In this document: positions 42,181-57,200 of the stretch, one piece after another | Numbering within the stretch: position 1 is the stretch's first letter | Layout: each line of letters opens with the position of its first letter | DNA from: Episyrphus balteatus | Taxonomy: Eukaryota > Arthropoda > Insecta > Diptera > Syrphidae | DNA length: 64,000 nucleotides | Direction of reading: 5' to 3' | Assembly (NCBI RefSeq): GCF_945859705.1 | Contig: NC_079136.1 | Span: 92,813,120 to 92,877,119, forward strand | Notes under the pieces: generated by a model | What the model saw: the letters and a program-made list of their open reading frames with translations, nothing else | What the model was told of the DNA's origin: nothing | The model's database searches: none | Made by a program: the position numbers and the translations under genes

Positions 42181-43239
42181 CATGTACCTTCATTTTTAAG
42201 AAAATAGTATTCAACATAAAAAAAAAAGTTCCAAGAAATTCATCAAACCGTTTTCAAAAATTAGATGTTTCATTAATCCAAAAATGGATCTTTGAAAATT
42301 TTACTTCTTTTTCATTTTACGATTACTAAAACGCTTTAGAATGAGTATTTCCGTTTAAATTGTTAACGATTAATCCAAAGTATCTTTATCTTAAATATCT
42401 ATCGGAAGTTAAAGATTTTCTCAAGTTTGAGAAAAAAAAGTAAAACGAATCGAAAGTTAAAAAAAAAATAAATTTTTCAAAAACTTTTTTAAAATTTTTT
42501 TTTTTACATTTTACACTTCCAAATGATAAGAAATACCTGTCTGTAAATTTGGAATGAAAATGGCTTATGCTTTGATGATATATATGTAGGTATGAACCTA
42601 AAAAATATGTCAATTTCTGCAAAAAACGGCAACGCCATATTTCCGTTTTCCAAATTTAATCGAAATCGTTAGAGTCGTTTGCAAGAAAATTGCTATGCCT
42701 CGAAAAACTCTATATAGGAGATATGCGTTTAAAAGGAAATATTAAAAAAATTAAAAAAAACTATTACGCAAAAATCATCTGTACCAATTTTCAAGCAAAT
42801 CGTTAAATCCGTTAAGGCCATAGCTCGATGTACATACGCACAGACCGACGCACGGCATGACGAAAACCACTTTTTTATCTCTTCTTCCCCCTAATCGTAA
42901 TGTTGGTTTTGACTAAAACCTCGAATTTTTTTCCACACGAAAAAATAACAGGTACCCGTTTTTTGACCCGTTATTGACGGGGTCAAAAAATATTTTTTTT
43001 TACTTTGTAAGTACGAACTTATTTGCCATATTACACACACAACTTTAATCATAATCGTCAGTCATTTTCGAGAAGTCTTTTTTTTTATTTTGGTTATATC
43101 TGGATCTTAAAAATAAAATTTCAATTTTGCCTCTAGGAAAACTTACAACTCTCATAACTACAAAGTTTTGAAGAGAATCGCTTCAGTATAGTTTATGCTC
43201 TTGTTCTTTTTTCTACGATCCCCGAAAAAAACATTCACA
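42181..43239. other. Decayed repeat tract
   Basis: AT-rich sequence with segments (42780-43010) resembling those at 25540-26130, including an ACAGACCGACGCACGGCA stretch. No gene. Confidence 0.4.
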
Positions 43240-44158
43240 AAATCCGATTGTATTGACGGTTTGTATTAAATTTTCCATTACGAACGGATTCCGTGATTGT
43301 TTTTTCGGGAATTTTAGCAAAGTTCCGATACGAATGGAATTCGTGATAAGATAAGTGATTTAGCAGACGGCTCAAATAAAGTTCATAATTCTTATTCTTT
43401 AAAATAGTCATTAAATGAAAAAAAAAAAAAAAAAAAATAAACAAAACAATCAAAACCTTGGAATTTGTTCTTTTTATGCGAGACCAAAATAGGAAAACTT
43501 GGCTCCTTTTTTACCATCAGTCCTATTTTAATTTTCACGGGGAAATTTTTTCGACCGGTGTATTTTTGTTTGACAGTAATTTAAAATTAAATTTCTCCCG
43601 CTGGAATCATGTTCACTTGAAACTTAAAATAGGGGTACCTATTAGAAAATTTAACTGACGATAAGGCTTCAAGCGCTCATAAGAATATTCAACACACTAT
43701 TCATACAACTTATGGGTGGTTTTGGTCACTCCATATGAAAGCTTGAAGAATACCGGCCTTAAGCTTTCGTTTTTTTAGCAAGCGATAACTTAAGAGAGGA
43801 TGAGATCATTCATGATTGCTCATAAGTCAAAAGGTTTGCTTTTGGTGAGTAGGATCATGCGCCTCTTAAGCTATGACCATTGGGAGAATAGAGGCCAAAT
43901 GGCGGTTTAGTTCCGACGACCGAAGTGCGAGAAAGTGGAAAGTTATATTTGAAAGTGGAATAAGTCCATGCAAAAAAGTAATAAACGAATTCCATTAGTA
44001 TTGGATACTTTCTACAAATCCGTAAAAAAAAAAATCAAAAAATCCGTTCGTAATGAATACAATTTGCATTAAATTTTTCACTACGCACGGAATCTGATTG
44101 TTTTTTTTTCGGGACTCCTAACGAATTTCCGATATGAATGGAGTTCGTGATAAGACCG
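43240..44158. repeat. Pair of ~115-bp direct repeats
   Basis: 43240-43355 and 44037-44158 share a TGTATT..TTAAATTTT segment, ACGGATTCCGTGATTGTTTT-like sequence and CCGATACGAATGGAATTCGTGATAAGA with ~85 percent agreement. The ~680 bp between them has no open frame or primer site. They may be solo ends of a decayed element. Confidence 0.6.
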
Positions 44159-45286
44159 AAATATTAAATTAACCATGGTTTAACGGTAGGTATATCATAA
44201 TTAAACAAAATATTTTACCCAATAGACGTTTTGATTATTCATTTTTAAATTTGAACCAAAAAATCCGTTTGTTTGATTTCAATGAATTGACATCTTTTTA
44301 AGAATTTGCAAAATAGGACTTATTTCACATTCAAATAAGTGCCTCGCATAATGTTAATATTAAAATTGATTACATTTCATTAGTTGGATTCGTATTTTTG
44401 TGTAAAGATTGCCCTATCCGGAGAATCACAGTTCTGCAGAGATCAGTGGGTAATACTTACTCTTTGCTTTCACTCTTAAGTTATTTTTTCGCAGATACAT
44501 ATTTTTCGATTTTCTATTTGATAATATTAATACTTTGATTAATAACAAAAATATTTGTTTTGGTAATTTTATGTTTTTTTTTTTATTAAATCAGTCCTTT
44601 CGTTTCTTATTTTTGCTTATCTTAATTGACACATAGAACATGTACTTACCTAATGTTAAAACATAAATTGATAAAAAGCACTTAAAAATCTCACATCACT
44701 TGGAATTCTGTGTATCCTAAGAATTCATTTTTTTGAAAAACTTTAACAAAGATTTTTTAGCGTACCGTTACGCTTTCAATTATTTTTGCTTTCTCATAAG
44801 TTATTACCTTTTTTGTAAAGCTGGTCTCTGTCGTCTCCATTGCCGGAAATCCTTAGCTGAAAAATTTATTTCGCAATCATTCTGAAACTACAATGTTGTT
44901 CTTTTTTTTTGTAAACTATAGCTTAATCGTTGGATTTGTTTTTTTCTTCTAAATATATCGAAGGTTTGATTTTGTTATTTTCTTTTTCATTTTTTTTTTC
45001 TTTCATATTCATTAAGATTCTAACAAGTAAGAGAAATTACTAAACGCGGTTACAGTTCAATAATATTTTTTTGTTTGTTAAAAGCATAATCAATCCAAAA
45101 CGATACTAGATGATGATAATTCTCTTTTCGTTGTGGGTTGTTTATCCTCTTTATCATATTTTTAACTAAAATTACTTAAAATTACTTAATAACATAACAT
45201 GATTAAAATCATTCCAGTTTGTTTGTTGGTTTTCCTTATTAATTATCTCTTCATGCAGAATGGATGGAGTCACCTCCTGATGATAT
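44159..45286. other. 3' UTR and flank of WDR33
   Basis: On the minus strand this follows the WDR33 stop. No convincing single polyadenylation site could be chosen. No other gene recognised. Confidence 0.35.
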
Positions 45287-48200
45287 TCAATATCTTCGGT
45301 TTCGGTTTTTGTTATGACGTCTATCGTTTCGCCCCCGATCACGATTGCGTCTATTACCACCGCCTTTGCCCACGCCTCCGCCACCACTACCGCCATTGTT
45401 GCTGTTACCTTCGTCAAATTCTTCCTTGAATCTGTGGTTGTTCGAGTTGTCGTTTCGACCACTGTCCGAATTGTTATCGTAATCTCTATCTTCTCTGAAA
45501 CTATTATTATTATGGTTTGGTGCACCGAATGGATTGTTTGGATTGGAACTTGCGTTGGTATTGAATGCATTTGTATTGAACTGAGCATTCGATGAATTGT
45601 TATTATTATTGTTGTTGAAGCCATTTTGTTGCGGTGTTGCCCAAGGACTTGCCCGATTTGAATCGTTGTTTGCCAAGGGTCCTGTGGCCCATGGGCTGGG
45701 ACGACTAGTGCCGTCTTCGGTCTTGATACGTCTTAAATCTACATCACCATTTGGAAGGACATCAGGTTCGTCGTTAGTTTTCACTTTCACAGAGTTGAAT
45801 GGATTGCTTGAATTTCGACGCCAGTCAATATCACCTGCATATATCACTTTGGCATTGTGATTTATTGGCTCGAATCGAGACTTTTTAACCGGTGGTGATT
45901 TGCTGCGGTCACGATGTGGTGATTTACTTCTTCTGTTTTCAACGGGCACAACGTCACTTAATTCTTCGATTTCACCTGAGCTGATGTATCGATTCAGCGC
46001 ATCGGGACCGTTTCGGATAATAGCAGCTAATTTACTGTCGGGAGTTACCCGAATTATTCTGCCATATACTGATATACCCACTATTGTACTTGGATCCACA
46101 TTATCTGGCATACCTTCGGCCAACATAATAATTTCTTTGGAATCTCGTAAATTGTTTTCTTCACCTTCCTCGTTTCTTCGACTATCGTTCCAGTGAGCTT
46201 GGAAATTTCTTGGAATCGGTTTGCTGTAAGGAACTTTTTTCTCTCGGTCTTTGTCAAGGTTTTTGTTAGGGTCTAAATCAAGTCCGGGTATAAAGCCTTT
46301 GTCGGCAGTCAGACTTTCTGTAAATTCTACTTTGTCTTCGGGGCCCATACCAGGAATGACGGCATCATCTAAAAAGTATTAATGAAATTAAATAATTTGA
46401 AGAAGAGATAATGGAAAATGTGTGCACTTACCATATTCACATTCATCCAGAGTGGACAAACTAGCTGGAAGTGTATTCAAATTGTACTTGTCTCTCATGA
46501 GATCTCCAGGGCGATTTCTTGTCCAAAATTTAATTGTATGATCGTTCGAGCCGGAGCACAATATATGACCAAGTGGATGCCACGCCAGAGTCCAAACTAT
46601 ACTATCGTGAGCTGTATCGATGCCGCCGATTTCTTTGTCGGTTCTAAATTCATAAACAAATTAATGGCTTTTGTTTAAAAATTTAATTTTTTATTGGTCA
46701 CATACCCAACGTTCCAAAATAAGACTGAACCGTCTGAACCCCCTGAACTAAAGAGTCCTTCATGTACTGGATGCCAAGACACAGAACTAGCTTCTTTCTT
46801 ATGACCACGAAACACTTGAACTTCTTCGCGTAGATTTCGAATGTCGAAAAGTTTGAGGAGATGATCTCGAGATGCAGTTACCAACCAATTTCCGTTGTTA
46901 TTCCATTTAAGATCCATGACCGTAGATTTGTGAGCATGCCTTCAAAAAAAAAAAAAAACAAAAATGAAGTCTTAAAAGTTTAATGGTTAAAGAAAAAAAG
47001 AACTTACAATGTAGCCAAAGCTTGACCACTTTTTGGATCCCATAATTTAATTGGCTGTTGATTGTCTTTACTTCCAGATACAATAAGTGCTTTTTGAGGA
47101 TGCCAGTGAACACATTTTACATCCGCACCATGACCTTAAATTAAAACATAACAAAAATAATTAGTTTAAATTTGGGCGCCATGTTGGCATTTTTTTTAGA
47201 CTGAATGGATTTACAGGTTTCAAATAACATTTTGAATTTATTAGTGTATGAAGAAATGAAAATAGAAAGTGTTTTTAAGAGAGGACGTGGATTTGAGAGT
47301 ATTTTTATAACTAAAAAACAACTGACCGTATTTCAATGAAATTAAGAAAATCACTCTCATTAACGGCGAATTGTATTCAAATTACAAGGCCAGGGGTCGA
47401 ATTACGGCATACGTTCGTTATCGTATGGTTGCTATGTGTCCCTATCTTTTCTACTTATTAAATAGAGACACAAATATTAAAAACGTTAGCGAATGATCGT
47501 AATCGTATGCTGTAATTCGACCCCTGTTTAATAAAAACAAATGTTCGTCTCGTCGATTTTGTTTTGTCTGGTCGTTAACTAGACTCTCGCAACGCTCTGG
47601 TTGTCTCGCAATATTGTGAAGCAATCCTGAACAATTTTTCTTTATATTGTAGGATCAATAAAAAATTACTTTTCATACACAGTTACGAATTAAAATAAAT
47701 CGGTTTGGCAGTATCCATTTCCCACAAAGATCATTGGATCTGACAACCAGAGGGTCGATTCTTGATCTGCTGTGAAGTGATAAATTTGAATACGCTGTTA
47801 AGGGGGGAAATCCCTCTGGAAGACAGCTTTTTCAATAATTTTTTTTGGAAAACCGAAAGCAGTTGTTGAAATTTGGAAAAGTATATGATATTATTGACAT
47901 TATGAAGTATTGATACAATTTTTTTGAAGTAAAAAAAAAACAAAATGGCGGCTCTACAGCTCTTTGAAGTTGACGCCTCGCGTTTGCGCCGTGCAATGCC
48001 CTGGTTCAGAAAACTATTTATGATCAAAAAAGAAATTTTTTTCCAATAAAATATATTTATACGCATTGCATGAACCTACATTTAGTAAAAACAAATCTAA
48101 AATAAAAAAAAGAGACCAAAAAAACGAAAAAAACACAATGCTTTTTTATTAAGAAATTGTTAAAAAAAATGTTTATTGTAATTATTTTATAAACTTTTAG

Positions 48201-51200
48201 GTTCATGCTGTGGCTAATTATTTAAAGAGTAATTTGCCTTTTATTTCAAGTCGATAGCTTCATTAGTTTTTGAGTTACGTTGCACGGCGCGGAAAAAAAA
48301 GCGTTTCGAGAAAAATGCGTTTAAAGTTTACGTTTTCGTACTGTGGTAGGTTCAGAGCGCATAGGATTCGGGACTATCTAGGGTCTTTTGAGGCTTCATT
48401 TAAGGCTAAGACCACTGAAAATAGTTTCTTCGGTTGATAAATGAATTTATTAGACAAAAAAAAAGTTACTCAAAAATAAAAAATTCCAGAGGGATTTCCC
48501 CCCTTAAGCCTGGTACGCAGATCGAGCTAAATTTTACCCGATATAAAATTCCCATACAAAGTAATCGATAATTTTAGCTCTAATTTTTTTCGATAATTTG
48601 TATGGGAGCTAAAATGCATCTCGATCTACGTACTAGGTATCTAGACTTTAAAAGGGCAAAAATAAAAAAACATTTGAAGATCTTCTCATAACGTGACGAC
48701 TCTGATTATAAAATCAACTACATATTTATGGTTTTGTTTTTATGTGTCAATAATTTACTAAATTTACATAAATTTCAGGAAATAGTGGGGACTAGATATT
48801 TAGGTAACGTCATTTTCTGAACACAAATAAATTTAATTCTGCTAACGAAATTCTATAATTAAAAACAATCAGCTGTCATGTTGACACAAAAAACTTTCCA
48901 AAATGTTTAGGGAAAAATTTCTTGCCTAACTTTCCAGTTAGCTTTCCAATATAATTACCTAAATTGGAAGGATTTTTTTTTACAGTTGACCAATCAGAGA
49001 CCGAGAAATTACCTAAATATTTAGTCCCTAACGTTTCTGAACCTGCCCAATGTATTACAGTATTTTTTTTTTTTGAAAAAAAAAACTGTTGGTACGTCAA
49101 CACTTAGTAACGAAAATTCAAAAATAAAATCCTTTGGCCTAAGTTATTCACCCTCCACTAAATTTGAATTCGCCACCGGGAAATTTTAAGATTTGTATGC
49201 GATTTGACAGTTTTCTAATTTTTAGTCGGGTGTTAAAACATAATGGGTAGTGGATAAATTGGACCTAAGTCGTTTTCAAAAAACTTATTTTTTAATAAAA
49301 AAAAAATAAGGCTTCTAAGTCGTTTACGAGAAATTTAAAAATTAAATAAAGCTTCTATATGGTAGGTATAAGTACCGTTAATAACGGTTTACAATCACAT
49401 AAGTTCCATCTCAATTGCTTAATTAATTACACACAAAAATTTGAATGAAAATCGTTTTAGACGTTTATTTTTGCTATGTGACAGGAACCGTTAGTTTTGG
49501 TCTTAAAAAAATGCCATGTAAAGCCTTAACTACATACATAACTTTTTGAAAAAGTACAAAAGTGAAAATATTTTTTTTCTGGCTAGCGCAATTGTTTTGT
49601 GAAAAAGAGTATACAAATTGTTTATTAGACCAAAAATAAGCTTTCTGCATTATTTGTTTTAATTTTTCAGGCCGAAAAACTGTACAAAAATGCGTTTGAA
49701 AATTTTCACTTTTGTACTTTTTGAGCCAATGTAGTTAAGCCTTAAGATTGTTATCTTTCTCAATTCAATATTATACATACATATACATATATCAAAAAAA
49801 TAAAAGTTATGACAAGAATTTGAAAATAAGTTCAATTTATTCTGATGGTAGACACCTTAAACTTTTACTTCAAAGTTTGAATGAAAGCGCTTATAAAGTT
49901 TTTTATTGTCAGATGTCATACAAAATTAACTGAAATTTGGTTCTTACTAATCAGAGTCTTTAAAAGTTCAGAACTTAGGTTCAGGGGGTCTGAGTTGAAT
50001 CCGGCCAACTTATGACGAAAAAATTCACGTGTAGAAGGTCTATCAACAAGCTTTGAGACATTTTTTTTATAAACTTACCTCTCAACACTCGCTCTTCTTG
50101 GCATCGGTAAAAATCCCACACTCTTAAAGTTCCATCGTCGCTGCAACTTACAAATTTACTATCCGTTGGGCTAAAGCTGTTAAATGCATTCACAGAATGA
50201 AAAAAAAAGAAATAAACAAACGTAATTTATTTAAAAATACTAAAATAACCTTTCTTAAAAATTAAAATATACTCATAAAATACTTCTTTATGAAGTTTGT
50301 CCAAAACGTAACACATTTTTTTGTTCAATAAGAAAACTATCATACTTTAATATTATAAAACTATCTACACTAATACTATCTTTAAGTAAAATTCGTTGTT
50401 TGCTTCTAGACGCACATTCGTAGATCGATAGCACTCAACCAAATGTTAAAATCAGTTTTTATAATTAATTAAACACCGTTTGAAATAATCTTTTACACAA
50501 AACCAAGTATAAAAAAGAATTTTTAGAAAAAAAGTTTTGAAAATCGCTAGATAATAAAAATCATTAGAGCCGTTTTTGAAAAAAAATAACTTTTTTATTT
50601 CCTCTATGTAACAGGTACCGTTAGTTTTGGTAAAAAAAAATTAACATATTTAAATTAAGAAAAATGTTTTTTTTTCCAGATCTACCATTTTTTTGGCTGA
50701 TGAAACAGTAACGAGAGCAAATTGTTGTCTATAATCGTTTGAGTGTAGTTCTTTTTTATTTCATTCATAGATAAAAATTGATTTCTTTCCCAAAACGAAA
50801 ATTATAGCCATCAGAAAATGGATGAGGAAAAAAAAAGAAACAGTATTAAATTGAATATTTTTGCGATTAGTTGAAAAACAATACAATTTAACTACCCTCT
50901 TAATTTTTCTGATTGAAATACACACGAAAACATTTTTCGTTTGCAGGAATGGGAAAAATCTAAACTTTTCAGAGGAACGATTGTTTCAATTGTTTTAAAA
51001 TGTGTAATCAGCTGGCACGAAAATTTCCATGAGGAAAACAAAAATAAACAAACATAATTTTAGCAATGAATAGATCAATTGAAAATTTTATTTTCCATAA
51101 AAATTAAGCCATTTATGACTTATTAGTAGGTATATAACATTTTTGTGTTTTAAAAACAAAATTCAAATTCGTTAGGTTCGTTAACAAAAATTAAAGTTGG

Positions 51201-54200
51201 AGTGCCATTTTTAAGAATCTAAAATAAAAATCTCTAAAAATCTAAAATAAAAAAAAATAATCAGTTTTCGAAAAATAAAACCCGAAACGTTTTTTCCCAT
51301 TTTCTTCTATAGTTGTTTTATTATTTTTAAAATGTGATTTTCCATTTATTTTTATTTTTAAATATCAAATCAATTTTGCATATGAGTCCGTATATTTGAA
51401 GGTGATATAAATTTATGTAAAAAAGCATAAAGTTGTTGTTTAAATTAACGGCAATTAAAAGGTATATCTTTAATAAACAAAATGTTGCAGCCTATAGATG
51501 TGTTAGTTAATGCATTTATCATATTTCAACAAAAATAGATCCGGTTAATTGTTGTTATTGATTAAATAAATTGATATATATTTTTTGAAAAGAATCCAAT
51601 ATGTGACTTATGCCTTTCAAATATAATGACTCATATCTAGATTTTTTTAAAGATTTACTTATCCTTGGTTTGGAACCCGTCAAACGTTTAGAACCATTTT
51701 TTTCTTGTATAGTGAATTTTGTTGGCTTTATTTATATACACAAGATAATTTAAAAAAAAGTTCCATGAAGAATCTGATGGCATTTTTCTCCTTTTAATAA
51801 TAAGTTTTTATGAGTTCAAGTTGCTCATATTTTTTAAACCTCTTAGGTCCAATTTATTCACACTCCATTAAATTTAAAGTCGCCATTAAAAAAGGGAAAT
51901 TTTAAAATTTGTATGCGATTTGACAGTTTTATAATTTTTAATGGAGCCTTTAAAAATAATGGAGAGTGAATAAATTGGGCCTTAGGCTCAATTCATTCAC
52001 ACTCCATTAAATTTAAAGTCGCCATTTAAAAAGGGAAATTTTAGATTTTGTATGCGATTCGACAGATTTTTAGTGGAGACTTTGATATAATGGAGAGTGA
52101 ATAGATTGGGCCTTAAGTAAATTCAAAATTAATAATGAAAAACTCTTAAATGAATTTAAGGTCCAAAAATATTACTTATATTACACTTATATTACACTTT
52201 TGTTAGCCAATTAAAACTAAAAACAAAAAACTTTTTATAAATATTTTTTCGAAAAAAAAAACTTATTTTTGAAAATACAAATAAAACGTTTTTTAAAAAT
52301 CCAAAACTTGAGTTTTCGAAAAGTCTGTTTTTAATTTGCAGTAAGACTTTATTACGTTTGAATAAAAAAAAAGTAAGAAATCAATAAACAAATCGATGGC
52401 ATACAATGACGTTTGAACTGTTTAGTCAGAAGATAATTTTATCTTAAACTCTGTACATGATCGTTGGAGCTTTTTTGTAAAATTAATTTTACATCAGTTA
52501 AAAGTTAAACTCCAATTTTTTTTTGAAAATTTCGTTAGGCCGTAATAGCCGCGTTTCATTGAAGTTGGAAAACTACTCATGAGTAGATGATCAAGCCCGA
52601 GAAGAAGGGAATTGCATAGATTTCGTTGAAAGTGCGTTCTATTGAAAATATGTACCTTCAAGGTACCAGGCTAATATAAAAACCGCAAGTTTTACACCAA
52701 AAAAAATAAATAAATATTATTATCGTTGCGTTAGTGACAGAAGAACGCTACTAGATTTTGTAAGCTCTTGAAATGGGTATATAATTTGGGAAAATTAAGA
52801 AATTTTATAATTGCACCCACAAATTTTAATTGTATGTTTTTACAGAAATATTTGGAATATTCGTTGAGATTTATAGAGGATAAAACAATTTTCAAAAATA
52901 GACTTCCTCAAAAAAATTTGATATACGTTCTTCTCCATGGCCGAGATAACACCGATACCGATAGGCTTGTTGATTTTTATGCAAAGTTAAATTTCTCAAA
53001 AAGGTGAAATATTGCACTAAGAAAAACATTATTGAATCTCTGAAGGTACACCCCTTTTTGTGACGTGAAAGACACACAGGTGCGAATTTAATAACTACTT
53101 TTTCAAACCGTTATAACTTTTTTCGGTCTCAATATCTTATAGGGAATATTAATATAAAATTAAAGTAGAATTTTCCTAAGACGTCAAATATTGTATTCAC
53201 AATTCTATAAAATTATATAACCATTACAAAGAGACCTTTTTGCAAACACTTTTTTGAAAAATCATTAATTTTTAAATTTTTGTCCTGGTAAATTCCATAT
53301 TCTTATTATTGATTTTCTCATTAACAAATTAATCGATCTCAACAATTTTAAGTTGCCTTTAAATTTATAATACAATTTTTTTAAACATTTTCTATTCTTG
53401 TGAATAATTTTATAAAAATTAATCTATGAATTCCATTTGGACGTCCATTTTATATTGAGATGTTTTAAAAAAGATCAAAAGATCATTCAAAAAGATTAAA
53501 TGTTGACGAGGATTTTCTCAAAAAAAAAAAAAAACAAAATTATGATGTCTTTTAGAAAAGCATTGTACCGTTTTTGGATTTTAAAAACAAAAATAAAACA
53601 TTAATATGGGAGCAACTAGAACTCGAATTAAGCTTTAGGGTAAAGATGGACGCGCAGGCGGATATTATGGTAAAACAAAAACTTTTTTAAAATTCTTTCA
53701 TGATCATCAATATCCTAATTAAAGTTGAGATTGTTTTTAAATGTTTTTTTTATTATTATTTAAAATGTAATTTGGAATTCTGAAATTTCAACAATACTTA
53801 ATTCTTTGTTTAAAATAAATTCAAGTTTGTATAGGAATGATTTATTCTTATTTTGGTTTTAAAATATTTTCATCATGCTCCATGTTTGGAATTTATACCA
53901 AGGCAATCGTCAGCTGAAAAATATACCCTGAGTGTGATTAAAAGTATTTATTTTATTAGATGCTTTTTTTTCAAATTGTTATATTTTTATTTTTTGAAAA
54001 CACCTGAATGCATTTTATATAAAAAAAAATAATAATTTCATAATATATTTTGATTAGTCAATGAAGCAGCAATAATTAGCTGGAAATTGTTTAAGAAAAA
54101 ACCAAAAATCCACTTTGTTATTAATAATTATTTTTTATTTTCATGATCTGGATGTTTCTGTGCTCTTCACCTTGCGGATAATCCAAGTTGGTTGATTGAA

Positions 54201-57200
54201 GTATTGAAAACAAACAGTTTGGATTTTAAGCAAAAAACTGCATTTTTATTTGGATTTTTCTTTGAATAAACAAAATCATTGAAAATTTTTTTTATTTTAT
54301 AACAAAAAGTGTGATGTGGGTTAAAACGTATATTTTTTTGAAATACACACTAAATGGAGTAGTGTGGAAATAAATCTTTATTTTTTTTAATTTTTATAAA
54401 ATCAGTCTTTAAGTTTTTTTTTATATATCACAGAGAAAATATACTCTTAAATAAATCCTACTTTATTTTATTTGCTCTTAACATAATATTATATACCCTG
54501 AGAAGTGCGTTTATTTTATTTCATTCCTACTCAAACTTTATTTTGTTTTGGCTTTTTTTTTTTAACTAATCGGGAGACAATTTTATTGTTGCTAAAAATA
54601 CTTTTTTTGTGAAACTTTATTGTTTTGGACAAAAATATACTTTTTCTTTTGCTGTACCTTATTCCCCTTATTGCTTCCTTGTGAGCCTGGAACATTTTTA
54701 CATTGTTCATGTTCGACTGCCAGTATTTGACGTATCCAGCATTGTCTCCTGTAACCATCCAATTATCGTTATGTGACCATACCATTGTTCGAACAGGGAC
54801 ATCATGCGCCTAATTTTAATAGAAAGATTTTTTATTTCAATTAAAGAGTTTATAATTTTGAGATTTAAATTCTTGTAAAATGTTTGGGTTAATACATATA
54901 AAATGAAAAAGATTTCTATTTCCATTTTTTCCTAAAAGATAAGATAATTAAGAATCAAAAAAGTTTCTGTTCATTCATCAGGAAAGATAAACATATTATT
55001 TTGACACTGATTTTGTGTAAAATTTTCACAAAGTTATCTTCTTTTCATTTCTTCTTTAATTCAGTGATTTTTTTTGCTTCTTCTTAGTTCAGTTTTTAAT
55101 TAAAACGCATAAAAAAAAACTAAGAAGAAGCAAAATAAATAAAGTGATAAATAAACAATTAATAACTTCAACACAAAAACAAATAAAAAAGAAATAATAA
55201 TGTTGAACAAAATTTAAAAAAAAATAAATAATGCTTTAATTGTATGTGATAAATTTTTCATATAATGGTCATTTGGGTAATTTGATTAAAAAATCGACGT
55301 TTAATTTGAACAAATTATGCAAAGTTTTTTATTAAATATCAAATCATGACTTAGATTCCTTAATATAAACCTTTATGGCTAGAAATCTGATTATGTGAAT
55401 ATGAGTGATCTAAAATCATAAGGTAGAAAGCTACAGAAGAATTCCACATTAAAGTGAAGGAAAAAACAAACCCAAATTAACAGCTATGTTTGCTCAAACA
55501 AATCAACCTTTAAAATTTTTTTTGCAGATGGTTTTGTTTTTTTTTTTTTTATTAAAAAGGAGTATCATGGCAGAAAAAATTTTAAACAATAATCCATACA
55601 GCTGAAATTTTTTTTATTAACCTCAATAGTGTCAAAAATTTTACACGGTGTTAACTGTTTAACGCAATTCACACACGGCCTAAGAACAAATTAAAATTAT
55701 ATGTAAAAGTTTTACTTTTATATATAATTTTTTTGATTTTCTTTTTGTGTTTCCCATGTGAGATTTTTGGTTTTTACTTTTGATAAAACATAAACTGTAG
55801 TTAATTTTAATTTTTTTTTTTTGTAATACACCGTTTTTTAACAAAAAGATCATTTTTCAAGTGCCATAACATTTTTTTCAGTTTGATTTTTGGGCAGTAT
55901 TTATTTCCGAAGGCTAAACCTCGATCCGAATTTATTATCATTATTATATCTCTTCATTGAATGTTTGTTTAGGACTTGTTCGACTGTCAAATTGCCGAGT
56001 CTTAGGAAAAACCATATTTCAAAATCCAACAACGAAACGCGAACTTTGTTATTGCAAAATCTTACTGAAAACTTTAGGGACACATTTGACATTGAAAGGT
56101 TCTTTTTCCTCATAAACATTAAAATCTAGGTAGAATTTTTTTCTAAATGAATTTTTAAAAGTTTAGTGAAGAATTTGTCATTTTTGTATGACCAGCAGCA
56201 GTACACTGGTTATTGGCGAGAGTTAGCGCTATAAATTATTTTCGACAAAACACATAAATTCTAAAAAAAAATTTAAACAAACATTTTTCTCCTATATTCG
56301 GATAAACATTTAGTGACTTTTTTGAATTTTCAAATTTTTTGTGTCACTAGAAACTAGATAAGTCAAGATATTTGGCTGAACATTTAATTAAAATAAGGAA
56401 GTACATATCTTGCGTTTTACACCCCTATTCTCCCTCACAGTCACAACTTATGACAGTCACAAAAATTCAAAAAGTTGTGATCTCCTATGGAGCAGATTAC
56501 AACTCACAACAACTTAACGAAGTATTGTTGTGACTGTGGGGGAGAATTGGCGTATTAGTGACTTTATCGAATTTTAAAAAGTTTAGTGACGAAATTTTTT
56601 TTGTCACTAGAAACTAGATAAATCCAGATATTTTTCTAGCTTCCCGTTTAGTAGAGACTGAGAAGAGGGCATTTTGACGAGAGACTTCGATACCTACATT
56701 TTTACTAATGGCTCCAAAATGGATTGTGGGGCTGGTGCGGGTGTCTATCAAGAGTCCCTTAACATTTGAAAATCCTTTCGGATTTTTAATTTTATTTTTA
56801 ATAACATTTTCTTCTATTCCGCAATACGGTTCGGTTCCCATTAAAGGGAAAATTGCAAAAGAGTCCGTCTCCTTATTCCCCCGAAACATGCCCAGGTACC
56901 CAGTGGAGAGTGATTTTGTTTATTTTGTCAACTTCGTTAAGTTTTCGTATACACTATAATACTAGCATGGAGTTGATTTCGTAGAATTTAAGTGCTTTTA
57001 GGGCAGCTTGGCATTAACTATCAGACATAATGGCAATGTTTTTGTTTCGGTGATTTAATTCTCCACAATTTACAATGGCATTGACTTCAGCCTCAATAAC
57101 ATTTGAATCGTTTATTTCAGAAACAGCATAAGTCCATGAGCACTAACTTTTCAGGAGCAACAAAAAACTGTTTTTTATGTAAAACTCCACAACACTTCAA

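Noticed and set aside
44420..44500. Possible spliceosomal snRNA (contains AATACTTACT)
   Set aside because: Only the short splice-site-like motif resembles U1; no further snRNA sequence or structure was found.
45172..45624. 150-codon frame on the minus strand
   Set aside because: It overlaps the WDR33 last exon in another frame and is Thr/Ile-rich shadow sequence.
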